64,000 nucleotides of DNA from positions 99,194-163,193 of the forward strand of contig NW_003314424.1 of the NCBI RefSeq assembly GCF_000143415.4, in the 5' to 3' direction. The stretch comes from Selaginella moellendorffii. Its lineage: Eukaryota; Streptophyta; Lycopodiopsida; Selaginellales; Selaginellaceae. The position numbers and the translations under genes are program-made. Positions within the stretch are counted from its first letter, which is position 1. Each line of letters starts with the position of its first letter. This document shows positions 1 to 11,991 of the stretch, piece by piece. Below the pieces are notes generated by a model. It saw only the letters and a program-made list of their open reading frames with translations, was not told where the DNA came from and searched no databases.

Positions 1-900
1 AAGTAGAAGTGGTTGTGGTCATCTCTTATGGATCATGTTGATATCCAAACATAGAACAGAGTGGTTGGAGGGGGGGCACTGCTAGTGGATCTCACCATCA
101 ACCACTCTGTATAGGAGCCATCTGTTCCTCCACTCTTTTAGTGAACTGGTTTTTACTTGTTCTTTTAGGATGGTGTAATGAAAGTGCATAGTTGCAAGAG
201 TAAATTTCCACCACAAAGACACTATAGTATCCTCATTTGTTCATCAAAGTGATAGTGGTTATGTGCCTCCCAAAGTGCTTGCACTCTTGTTGCTCTCCAT
301 ACTGCTTAGTCCTCATAGCCAAACCGACATACCAAATTCAGCTCCTATTACATCCCACCAGATTCGCATTCCACCATGTTGTCCTTGACACCACATATGT
401 CTCCAAGCCAGACTTGTGGTTGGACCTCTTGCTCCTTTGAACCATTGAGCCACATTACAATCCCAAAGTATGTGTCACATTGTTTCTATCTCTCCACACT
501 CTTTGCATTGCTAGCATACTTCATTCTGAAAAGGCTGTCCTATTGGCAGCCTATTGTTTGCCACTAACTAAGAGGTAACCATAACCTTCTTTTGCATTGG
601 TAATTTTTAGAAGGTGAGCATATTTTCCACCACTTGACTTGCTTCAACTCCTTGCTCAATTCACCTCCCCCATAACTTTGGGATCCCCCACGGACCTCCT
701 CCTTACTTGTTAGGAGACTATCTCACACGTCTTTAACCTCAAACGTGAAAAAGCTCCTTGCTCTTTGTTTCCATACTGTAGGATCCCAGTCTGATGAGAA
801 CTAGTAATAATAGCCACTTTACCAAAGAATAATGTCTGATTTCATTATGTAGGCAAGGTCTAAATGGCAAAATCATATGGTTAGTTTGAAGGATATATAT
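1..900 (-). mobile_element. LINE 3'-end relic, copy 1
   Basis: This stretch has no usable reading frame. It matches, with many substitutions, the stretches at about 26.8-27.7 kb and 43.9-44.2 kb: all share a GAAGTAGAAGTGG-like start, GGATCATGTTGATATCCAAA, a GGGGGCACTACTAGTGGATC-like block and a following block about a person-independent CACTCTTTTAGT stretch. The 26.8-kb copy encodes the C-terminal end of a LINE protein on the minus strand, so I orient this one the same way. It is a decayed fragment, cut by the window edge. Confidence 0.5.
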
Positions 901-2869
901 CCTTTTTTTGTAAACACAGTCAACATATATTCCCCCTCAAGTAAGATATTGGGATTTTGATTGCTATCAATGCTTATTTGTGCTGGTATAGGATGAAAAG
1001 AGCTTTGATGAATGGAAGCAGCAACTTGAGTACGACAAGACAATATACACATCTAGATAACTACACTAGAAAGGTTCTGCTTTGGATCCATGACAATAGA
1101 AGCCTATAGAACCAGAAACTTTGTCATTTCAAGAGAAAAGTAATAGTTAAATTAATAATACAAGACTACAGCAAAGTCTTGCTATTGCAGGTGAGAATCT
1201 TTTTTTAATAAACCTTTAGAGAAAATGGCCCTAGATGAATTTTGTAGCACTTCTAGGGACATAGTCACTGATAAGATGCTCCATTTGCCAGCTCTGGAGA
1301 GTGGCCTTGTCTCTAACAATGTCGCCAGCAGCTTGGTGATGCTCAAGAAGTGTTTGGGATGAGATCTTCACTATGAACCTCTTTGACTGCAAAGCTGGGA
1401 ATGAGAACAGCCATCTCCAATGTTGTCTTCGACAATGGACTAGTCACATAGCAGATACAGTAGCTATAAAATGGACCCATTTGAGACTTGAGCTCCTTAC
1501 TAGCAGTGTTAGGCACCAGCTTTGACCACGTTGTCAACATGGGTCAAAGGGAAACTAAAGGGTATATTAAGGCATGTTAGCGTAAAGAACTTAACCTAGG
1601 GCTCACAGTGGGAGTGGTAGCATAATGGAGCTTTTGAGGTAGTTTGGGGGTGGTTTGGTGGTGAAGAACCTCAAGAAGTGGCATAGTGTAGTCTAAGGAG
1701 ACTAGATCTTTGTATTTTTGCACCGGATTATAACATCTTTGTCTTTTTGCGCTGGATCATAACAAACAATGTTGAGCCCTCATTTTGATGTAGATCAGAT
1801 ACCCAACTATCAACCTCCTGGCAAATGGCAAACTTCCCCAGTGATGAGTACCTTGTGAGAACAGATTAATGATCCCTTCATTAAAGAAAATAAAAAGGCT
1901 AAAGTGGTCAATGATATAGAAAAGGGATGGACATGCAGACTGCAATGTTTCTGGCCCAACTTGGCTATGGGGAAGAATGTCTAAAGGGGATTTTAATGTT
2001 GAAGGATGAGTTCAATAAGTGAGTGTCGATGCCAAGTCAAAAGATGATTTGGGCTTGCTTCTTTGCCTAGGGAGAGAGGGTAATGTCATGGCTGTACTCT
2101 GTTCTTCAATTATGAAGGTCACTCCAACTATGAGCTAGTTTGGTCATGGGATAACATTAGCATGCACTACAGAGTGTCAAAATGATGTTGAAAGTTTGTT
2201 TGTTGAGGTTGCAAGAGGGAGTGCCATGCAAGTATTCATGGGAGATTTTGAAGCTGTCTGCAAAAGGTAGCTAGAGAATGAGAGTTGAAGATGCTCCAGC
2301 AAGAACCAATTGATGCATTGGTTTCATGGAGCAAAGTGTTTGAGAGAGAAGCTGCAAGGAATGCTGTTTCAAATTTTGAACATTGTCTCAAGGCTTGTGT
2401 AGTGTTTGAGACTTTGGTGATGATGTTCCCAAGTCATTTGCTACTTATGAAGGCTAGCCTTCCATTTGTTGATCAAGCTATTGAGCATTTCAAACAAGAG
2501 CTAATCCAAATGAAGGTATTAATAGATCATTCCCAGGGGTTATGAAGATGTTTTCTAGAAGAAACTAATAAAACTATATGTGAAAATTGGACTAATTATT
2601 GTTCTTCAATGAGGTTTGAACCATACCTCTTCCTAAGCCATTTTATTCTTCAAAGAAAGGTAGTTTTAATTAACCTTTCAAAAGAAATGCTAAAATTTTG
2701 AGTAACCTTTCAATTTTGTGGTAGAATTTTTAATGGTAATATAAATGTTTTAGATTTATATTAATTAATATTTAATTAATTAATTTTGTGAGTGCTTAAG
2801 GGAATATAGAAAATGTGCATATCAATTAACCCAAAACCCTAGCTTATATACAGGAGCAAGTGGTCCAGA
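901..2869. other. No recognisable gene
   Basis: The stretch is AT-rich with scattered stops. An 86-codon frame at 2285-2545 on the plus strand is helical in composition but matches no family I know and has no clear splice context. I see nothing else to support. Confidence 0.4.
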
Positions 2870-3460
2870 TTGAAACCAATCCGACGGCTACCAAATCCTA
2901 CTACGCTAAGATTAGTATACGGCATCGTAGCCGTACACTTGGCCCTCACATCATCCCCTCCTCTCGGAATAATGGAAGACCATCAAGGTTCTTTTGTAGA
3001 CGAGCCAGGATCTAGAAGAACGTCAGGAGGAGGCATCGGCGGATCTGTAGGTGGTATTAACTACTCCTGATCCCTTTGTATGAAGCATTTCAACCCCTGC
3101 ACATGCACAATCTCTAGAGGATCGGCTTGCTGGACGTTATGCCGAACCTCATAAACTTGTGGTCCAACTTGCCACAACACCCAATACGGTCCTTTCCACT
3201 ATGCAAGGAGCCCCTTAGATAAACCATATACCATAAGATGTGGAAAACGGACTAACACCAAATCATCCACTTTGTACTCTGCAGGTGGACGGTGATGGGA
3301 ATTGTACCGCTGTTGTTGTCCTACTTGTACACGGCCTAAGTGTTTGGCACACTCCGCTCGGACAAGTGGAAGAATGCTCATCAAATACTGATCCCATAAC
3401 CTAGCATCCATAGTTCGTGGCAATCGCGAAGGTAAACCTAGCTCCATTGGTAATATTGGA
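2870..3460 (-). mobile_element. Ty3/gypsy integrase C-terminal fragment, inverted
   Basis: Read on the minus strand this gives the end of a plant Ty3/gypsy integrase: a block with QQQRYNSHHRPPAEYKVDD and VLVRFPHL, then after a TAG stop the WKGPYWVLWQVGPQVYEV block typical of the region between the integrase core and the polyprotein end. It lies head-to-head with the plus-strand polymerase fragment that follows, which itself lacks this part. The simplest reading is that one element was broken and this piece inverted. It is not functional. Confidence 0.7.
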
Positions 3461-3519
3461 TAATGACCATATAGGAGTTTATATGATGAAGCACCAACAG
3501 AACTCTACACCACTATGAC

Positions 3520-5230
3520 ATATGCATATTGAAGAGACGACAAATAACCATCCCAATCTCGGAGGGGACGTGGGAAGAGCACGTTCGTGATGTTTGTAAA
3601 GTGTTGGATCAGCTATGCGACATTGGTTTAAAGCTGAAGTGGTTGGGTCCAAGGATACAACTTATCTTGGGTACCGTATTTTTTATGAGGGTTTGCAAGT
3701 TGATCTTGACAAATTTGTGGCTCTTCTAAAGTTTCCTACTCTGAAGTGTGTGAATGATGTGCAACATTTCTTGGGCAAGGTGCAGTATCTCGATTATTTT
3801 GTGGATCATCTTTCTGATCGCACTGCACCATTGCAAACATTACTAAAGTCATCAACATCATCTTTCATCTGGTCTCTGGATTGTGAGCGGGCGTTCAGGG
3901 ATCTCAAAGAGCTATTGACAACTCCTCCAGTTTTGGCATATCCTGATTACACTCGACCTTTTATTTTGCACGTGGATGCTTCTAACATTGGTCTTGGAGG
4001 TGTGTTGATGCAAGAGAGCTCGAGTGTGCTTGGTTAGCACCATCCCATTGCGTATGTAAGCCGTACATTACAACCAGCGGAAATGAACTACTCTACAACA
4101 GAGAGTGTTTAGCAGCAGTTTGGGGTTTCGAGAAACTTCATGCATATCTACATGGTTCTTGGACGTTACTTGAAGGTGATCATGCTGCTGTTACTTCGTT
4201 ATTGAAGCGAAAGAACTTAGTTGATCATACTGCTCAATGGGCTTTAAAGCTTCAGATATATGATTTTGATGTTGTTCATCGCTCAGGGAGTTTTATGGCT
4301 GATGCTGATGCCCTTTCTCAAGCTCCTCTTCCTTCTCCATTCTCTTCTCATGTTTCTGATGAGCCTGTTGTTCCAGCCTCTGTGGATTTTTTAAACGAGG
4401 ATTTTGTGCCGTCAGCGGTTGCTGTCCTTGATGTTCAGTGTCCACAAGGCGCCGAGCAAGATCTACTTTCTCTTGATGAGGTTTGAGAGGCTCAAAAGAT
4501 TGAGCTGTGGATTCGAAGGCTTCGAGATGGGTTTGAGAATCCTGCATCACTGGCTGATGACTTGCATTTTCGGCATTTATATTCTCAATATCGCCTTGAA
4601 GACGGCCTTCTTTATTTTGTGGGGATGGATCCTGATGATCATTTACCTTATGGTGCTTTCTATCTTTATTCCGCGGTTTTTCCATGCCTACCATGATTCT
4701 CCTGTTCTAGGTGGGCATATGGGACATCGTCGTGTAACCAAGAAGCTGCGCAAGTCTTTTTATTGGCCGGAGATGCGATGTGATATTATCCAGTATGTGC
4801 GTAGCTTGGTGCCAAGCTCGTAATACTCCCCCTCGGGCTGTGGAAGGATGGTTGGAGTCAATTGTAGTTTCCCATCCATTTGAGTTGGTGGTATTTGATC
4901 TTATGGGACCTTTTCCACGATCAACTGTTGGCAATGAGTATGTTATTATTGCCTCTGACTACTTGACTCGTTGGGTGGAAGTTGGTGCTCTTGCTAGCGC
5001 CTTTGCAACTGCTATTGGATACTTCCTCCTCAATCAAGTGGTGTTCCAGTATTCTTGTCCAGAGTAGATTCTTTTGAATAATGGTCCCGCATTTATGGCT
5101 GAGGCATTTCATGTTTTGACATCTCGGTTGGGAATACGCCACACTTTCACGAGGGCTTATCATCCACAATCAAACAGTCTAGTGGAACGGCTCGTTCGGA
5201 CATTCAAGGGGATGATTGTGATGTGAACTT
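3520..5230 (+). pseudogene. Ty3/gypsy pol relic (RT, RNase H, integrase)
   Basis: The domains run in Ty3/gypsy order. The end of reverse transcriptase (TWEEHVRDVCKVLDQL) is followed by the connection and RNase H region (FILHVDASNIGLGGVL, PIAYVSRTLQ), a zinc-binding integrase part (YHDSPVLGGHMGH, YWPEMRCDI) and the integrase core (FDLMGPFPRST, NNGPAFMAEAFH, RAYHPQSNSLVERL). The reading frame shifts several times and carries stops at 4035-4037 (TAG where Gln is usual before HHPIAYVSR), about 4486 (TGA, Arg expected) and 5065-5067 (TAG). No LTRs, gag or protease are visible. It is a dead internal fragment. Confidence 0.85.
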
Positions 5231-6689
5231 TCAGCATTTGTCTAGCAAGATGATGCAGCCACAGCAGCAGTAGTACTACAAGGTTAAGGCTAGTTGCGCC
5301 TTAACTCATAAGACTGTGAGTCAGTCGAGAGAGCCAGCAATTCGAAGCTTTATGGAGAAGCTTACTCAACATATCAAGGGAGGAGGCAAGTAGCCAATTA
5401 ACGAGCCAATGTAGTTGGTAGAAGACAAAGAAACAAAATACTACACATAGGTCTTGAGCTACCTCAAGACAATCACTAAGAAAGTGGATGGAGTCATGGG
5501 CGAGCAGAATCATCAACACCACATAATCCAAGGACTCAAGTGTGCAATCTTGGCTTCCATAAATGCAGAGTGTATCAATTGCTAGGACTAGTGTATCGCA
5601 ATGCTCAACCAGGAAAATCAAATGATGTATCAAGAACTCAACAATCTACGCCAAAGCGTTAAGCTTATCACTGTGAAGACCAAGCTCAACAATCTGGAGC
5701 AGGATTTGGAGAATCCAACTGCTTGAGGATAAACAATAGCTTTATCATGGAGGAGTGATGAAGAGGTAAATGTTTTATCTTTTAGCACTTAGACATGCTA
5801 AAAAAAGAACCACCACTCGCTATTATATGCATGTGCATTGAATTAACTATCTTTTCTCCCGCTTATGACTATTTATACAAAATAAAGTTAAGAGAGTAAT
5901 ATATACTTATCTTTACTCACACATTTGGGGTTCAAGGCTGATTTCTATTCTCTTTTTATTCTTCTTCTCTTCTCTTTTTCTCTATATTTTTTTTTCTATT
6001 TGTTTGTCATTATTTTGCAAGTAGGCATTAATCATCCCATCAACAAAGAGATGCATAATCTCTATCAAAGAAATAATCCACCATTTTGAAGAACAACAAA
6101 TCATTCTATATCAACAATAATCAAGCAAAACTTTTGATAAGGATAATCACCTATCCTAAATGATAATCAATCATCACCAATGATTACTAAATGCAAATAC
6201 TAACTTCAACATTAAAGCTAATGAGCCAAAATACTTCCCCAACAACTCCTAACAAATGGAACAATGAGCATAAAACTCAAAGAATCAAAAGCTTGAAAAT
6301 ATCTATAGCTAAGTCTCACCTAATAATGATCATAAGTCTTACATGAAGTAATGTTAATATTAAAGAAAAAATTATAGTACAATCCATAATATCTTCTTTT
6401 AACACATCCAAAAGCTAAACTTTATAATGCAAATGGTAATGAAGAGTATGTTAAGCAAAATGAAGTTATACTTAACAAGTGATCATCAAACAATCCTCCA
6501 TGAATCCATCTTCTATAATAAAATGTAACTCACTTTATAACAAGCACAAAAAAATTCATCAATGATTGATATATCCTCAACTCAAATCTAACAAGGAACC
6601 AATGACTTCAATATCAATCACTAACTCTTTCTCTCTTAAAGTTAACATAGTCCAATGTGTTGAATCTCAGAATGAAATATAAAAATTAT
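5231..6689. other. No recognisable gene
   Basis: AT-rich sequence follows the gypsy fragment. A frame on the minus strand at 5301-5633 has no family resemblance and low-quality composition. I see no RNA gene or repeat boundary here. Confidence 0.35.
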
Positions 6690-7060
6690 TGGATGAGACT
6701 CACATTGGACAAGCCGGTTGAGACATTATAGAAGAAATCACAACTAAGAAAATCTTGCAAGTTGGCTTATAGTGGCCCATATTATGGAAAGGTTGTGTTC
6801 AATTTTGTTGTGAATGTGACACATGCCAAAGATTCAATTCCACTAAAGAAACAAAGCCAATAACTCACTCCAACAATGGCATTAGATAGGGATTGGATTT
6901 TGTAAGTCCCCTCACAACGAAAACACATATGTTTTGGTACTAATAGATTACATGACCTAGTGGGTAGAAGCCCAATTAATGAAGAAAGCAATTGCTAAAA
7001 ACACTACAAAGTATTTTAAAGGTAGATTTCTCTACCACCCATTAATGATTGCCCTTCCAT
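6690..7060 (+). mobile_element. Strongly decayed Ty3/gypsy integrase relic
   Basis: With several stops, the plus strand still reads as an integrase zinc-binding and core entry: a WPILWKGCVQFCCECDTCQR block (compare WPTMYKDVYEYCKSCDVCQR in plant elements) followed about 35 residues later by GLDFVSPLTTKTHMF and a VEAQLMKKAIAKNTTKYF-like block. It is a different and older copy than the one at 3.5-5.2 kb. The flanks carry no recognisable parts. Confidence 0.55.
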
Positions 7061-10000
7061 ATTATTGCTACTAGGGTTTAGTGTGGGGACTAGGTTAAGT
7101 AAGAGCCTAGCCACTAGGATATACTCTTCAACACAGCAAGTGCAACCTACTAAGGTATGTTCAACTTGCATTCACATTTTAACCTAGCTAATATTTTGTG
7201 TTATAGAGCATTGATAGAAGTAGTGATAATAAGAGCTTTGAGTAAAGCTTCCCATAAATTCACCTTAGTGAAGGATTGGGAACTAGTAGATGTTGTGGAG
7301 TGGCTGGTCTCTCTTTTTGGTGGGCATGCCAAGCTAATCAAGTTTGCAAAATGACATCTACAAAGTATTAGTCTTCAAGATGATGGGGATGGAGTGCTTG
7401 GCAAAGGGCATTATTGAATCTTTCTTAAGAACCATAAATAACTCTTTCATAGCAGCTAGTTGTTCTATATTTTTTCTACTTAAAAACCTTTAAAAGAATG
7501 CCAAAATCTTCCTCACCAAGATTATCAAAGCCAATGAGAAGTTTATTGATGCCTTGCACTCCCCCAAACTTTAGACAAAATCTTTCTTTGCTAGACAAGT
7601 GACTCGTGGCATCTAAAATGTAGCCCAGTGTTATTCCAGTAGAGTTATTTAATCTAAAAGCCAAGCACGATTAAGCTATACTCAATAAGTGATTAATAAA
7701 CTAATTCCTCTATGAATCCATCTTCTATGTCAAAACATAACTAACTTCATAACAAATGCAATAAGAATCATCAATGATCAATATAATCCCCTCAAATGCA
7801 ATAAGAATCTTACAACTCCAATTGATTATTAACTCTTCCTTATATAAAGTAAGAATAGTTTATGACTAAATCACTTTTCAAGGAAAAACCAAAACTCAAA
7901 CCCCTACTAAGCAATCTTGTCTAGAATATGGATAACCCAACTTACCATTTAGCTTGTATAAATGCCAATATAGTTGCTAACTAGGAAAATGTATGAATGT
8001 TGACATCATAAAGGTAAAGCCAAACAATTAATACCATCTTTATTGAAACTAAAAAAACAAAATATCACTTTCTAATGACCCCCAATCACTATCCATTTCA
8101 TAGTATACTACTTATAAGACCACCATAACCATCAAGGTACGGCTCCTAATGGTATAATATAAATATGAGCAATGAGATTATACCTCATTATAAATCATCT
8201 TTTTAAGGAAGAGAAGGTGATTTATGTGTTTAATCCTCCATCCCTAATGACTCTCTTTTTTGTTTCAACTTTAATTAAACCTCAAATTTGCATTTGCACT
8301 ACCTTCAGACCAATCTAAGAGAAATTTATGAGTGTGATAATGATTATCTGAACCAATAGACTAATCCTAATATCTTAATTGATCATGCCTAAGAAGAATC
8401 CACTAGTGTTATACTAAATAATTACAGACTAGCCTATTCATCACTCCTAAGGGAATGCTTACTTTTACCTATCGTAACATACATAGTGACCATTAGTAGG
8501 TTAATATTGATTCTTCTAACTCAAAGTATGACCTTAAGTTGCTAATATACTTAATTCACAAGCCTAAATATAATGAGTGAGTGTTTAATGAGTGTAAACA
8601 AAAGCTTATACAACATAGTATAAAATGGTACTCTACCCAAGAGAAGTATGCAAAGCCATAGCAACCAAATATGTATCCACTTAAATCATCATTTTTATCT
8701 CTGCATACACAACAAGATTAATTACCCTATCTCATTATATAGTACTTATTAAAACTCATCCTCTAATACTAAATATACCACATCACTCTATACCTTACAA
8801 TGATTACTATATGATAACTACATAGAGGAATTTAACACTTGGACATATGAGCCAAAGATGTTAAAAGGGGACTTGAGTTTTAGGGCCTTAGACCATTGAA
8901 CAAAGGGACGGAACCAAAATCCCTAACATATACCTAGGAGTGAAGGAATTGGAGCATAAAACAACTCTCGAACATACAACCAAGGAGTGAAAGGACAGAA
9001 GTATAGAGTAATATTGAAATAGTCTTATAGCATCTAGCATCTCAATACCAAGATTAGTATACAAAACATAGCTAAACAAAGTTTGGCACTATTTTAACAT
9101 ACTGGTGGTTTAATATGAGGATATAAATACTCCACCAACTAACATACATAGAACAAAGACAAACACACTTAGTAAAGAATGAAATAATGTCATGCACCTC
9201 TAATATGGGTTTAGGGTAAACAACCCTAAACCTTATCCCTTAACCCCCAACACTTTGGGCTAAAGTTAAGTCTTTAGTCTTTTTGAATAATCTCAAAAAC
9301 TTACTAAAATAGAATGGTGATAAATTGCAAATCTAAATATAAGAACACCACTGTTTACATTCCATAGATATGCTCAATTGGTAGATCTAGGCACTTTCTA
9401 TCAAAACCAACAAGCAGACATAGTAAACTATCATTTAGCAAATATTAAAGTATTAAGGTTAATATCACGAGGGTTCTTAATACTAGTAAATGCAAACTAA
9501 TATATGAGTTTCTCATTCCGAGCTAAGCATACTCGACAAAAAATATATAGAAGTTTCTACCTTATATTTCTCCAATCCAAGTGCACATTTGATGATTAAT
9601 TTCTCAATTAGCTTGGGCAAATATTGATAAAAGGACCTAACAATACCAATCACCTACCATTATGGTAGTAAAAGAAGAATATCCAAAATAACTCATTGAT
9701 AGGTAATTTTTTATACTTGTAATCACATTTATGACAGTTAGCAAGTGGTCATTATCAAAATAAAAAATTTAAAAATCAACTAAAGAGAGAGATAGAGGAG
9801 TTACAGTACTTGCAATTCATCCATACACACAATAGATAGCAATTTTCTCTCATTCATTCACCAAAGTTGGAGAGAATTAAATTGGATTAGACTCTCCTCC
9901 CTATGGCTTTGCTACATGGAAGCAAAGCCTGATAAACCTTTGGGAACCATAGTTGAAAATATCAAGCAGCACAATGGCTTTAAAATCCAGGCAATAGAAC

Positions 10001-10149
10001 TTCCAAAAAACATTCCAAATGAGAGAGAGGCTTGTAAGGCCTGATAAGAGTAGCCACTTTTAACCTTAAAATTTGCAGGTTAGAGAGCAGCATGAGGCCA
10101 GCAGCTTTTGCACACAAACTGTTTGTGTAAGGCTCTCATAACACAAAGC
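7061..10149. other. AT-rich stretch without recognisable genes
   Basis: About 3 kb of AT-rich sequence with only short random frames in every phase. I find no protein motif, tandem repeat, terminal repeat or RNA structure that I can defend. It probably consists of old transposon debris. Confidence 0.4.
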
Positions 10150-11545
10150 CTTCTAGATTGTCAGGCCCCTCAAAGTCTTAAGTTTGGTCATCTTTGTGCT
10201 TACTCGGTTATGAAAGACCTCTCTTTCCAATTCAAAATACATATTGATGTCTTCTCTTGAGTTCACTGTAAAGCTCCAGGTGTTGTATTGGACTGTAGAA
10301 GTTCCAAAAGATGGAAACCAGATTTGCAAAGAGTTGATTGTGTGCAATTACAAACTCCACTCTTGATGATAAGCATACACTTCCTTAGGAGACATAACAG
10401 AGCTTGCATCTTCCACCAGCTCAGAGGTGGTCAGCTCTCTCATCAAGTCCATATAAAGCTAAGTGACTTGAAATGTAGTTGTGCTCTATAATTTGTATCC
10501 ACTTATCTAATGTCTAAATACAATATATTTAGTAGAAACCTTATATTAAATCTTTAGAACAAAATAGGCTCTAGATGAACGTGAATTTCACAGTTCTTTT
10601 TGTGGAGAGACCAGAAACACTTTGTCCCCAACTTGGTTATGTGAGTCATTGGTTATTTTGTTTGTACCTGAGATTGCTGCTGAGTGTGTTGTCTCATGAG
10701 GAAGTATGCATGCTGACAGACTCAAGCCCAGTGTCAATGAATGCTTTAATGGCACTAGTCTTCTTTTCCAAGTGGACGATGGAATTCATGACATCAATGT
10801 AGTCAACTGTTGTAAATCTGAGAAACTTGTAGCTTTTGTGCAGGATTTGCCACGTTTGTATGATGGAACATGCTACTTACATTTCAAATCTCAAAGTGGC
10901 AGTGGAGGAGGGCTGCAAGTTGGAGGATGGTTGTGGACCATAGTCTGCAAAACATAGAAAAGAAAACCCATCACTACAAACAAACGAATAAAGAAAAAAA
11001 AAGCGAGCAGAAAAAAACATACGTGATCAGCAAAGCTCTTTGAGATCAATTAGGTCCTATACCGTCGATATACACATGCGCCTGGGATCCTTGAGGAGCT
11101 GTTCCACATACAGGCTCTGGCTAAAGATAACGATTCTAATATATTCTCTGCAGGTTATAGTTAAAAATTGCACCTAAGAGAAGGAAAAAGCTTGTCAAGC
11201 GAAGGAATAAAGGTCATAAGCTTACCTCCAGCTCCCGTTAATCCAGTTGAGCCATGGGGCCTCAGCACGGCGCATGCCCACCATCAGATGTTCATACTCA
11301 TGACTGAAGAACCGCTCCCAAAGTTTCCTTGGAGTCCAGTGCTGCACTTGCTGGCCAATCAGGATGTGCAGCCAACTCGAGTACAACTTGAGCACTCCCA
11401 CTGAGATGGCTGCAGAGCCACTTTCAAAGCTCAGCATCCCCCATGCCTGTTCAAGGCATCAGACTTGAAACACGAAGCTCTGCTAACTTAAAAGCTTACC
11501 TTTAGTACAGTAGTAAAACCGGCCAATAGGGTACAAGCCATCCGG
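10150..11545 (-). other. Possible exon fragments of an unrecognised gene
   Basis: On the minus strand an exon-like frame at about 11,222-11,452 (WGMLSFESGSAAISVGVLK, then QQVQHWTPRKLWERFF, HEYEHLMVGMRRAEAPW) is preceded by a plausible intron with a GTAAGC donor and a TTGAACAG acceptor. A second exon-like piece at about 11,070-11,140 reads FSQSLYVEQLLKDPRR and ends in a GTATAGG donor. I do not recognise the family. The fragment ends abruptly at the left terminal repeat of the transposon, so the host gene may have been interrupted by the insertion. Splice sites are guesses from consensus. Confidence 0.35.
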
Positions 11546-11573
11546 AATTAAGCTCTATTTCGTTAAAGTGGGA
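11546..11573. repeat. Left terminal inverted repeat (28 bp)
   Basis: It is identical over all 28 positions to the reverse complement of 23,879-23,906. Just inside, AAGTGGGA (11,566-11,573) and TCCCACTT (11,584-11,591) form an 8-bp hairpin stem with a 10-nt loop. This could serve as a second transposase contact. Confidence 0.88.
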
Positions 11574-11991
11574 ATTGTCATTATCCCACTTGTAAAATAA
11601 GGTTTCCAAACCTTTATATAGTATATAAATATAACAAAATTCAACTGCATTGAGGCACATGCCATTTTATTTTAAACAAGGAAATGTCTACTCAATCACT
11701 TCTCCTCCCCCTGCCACTGCTTCACCTCTCTCTTCTCCTTGTCATCGTCGTCCAATTTCTTTCCATCCTTTTAATATTAGCTCAGTTGCTCCAAGTCTAG
11801 GTGGAGCCCAAGTCCCCATTCAATCTTTACTTTCCCCTTATTAATAAAACAACTTTGTAGACTTCCAATAACATGCTGTAACACTTCTAGTATAATGCAA
11901 ATCCTCTCAAAGAATTGTCTTTTAATATTAATACAATGGCATGGAACCCCATGCCATAATAAGTTACATTTTTAAATAAATACATGCCATC

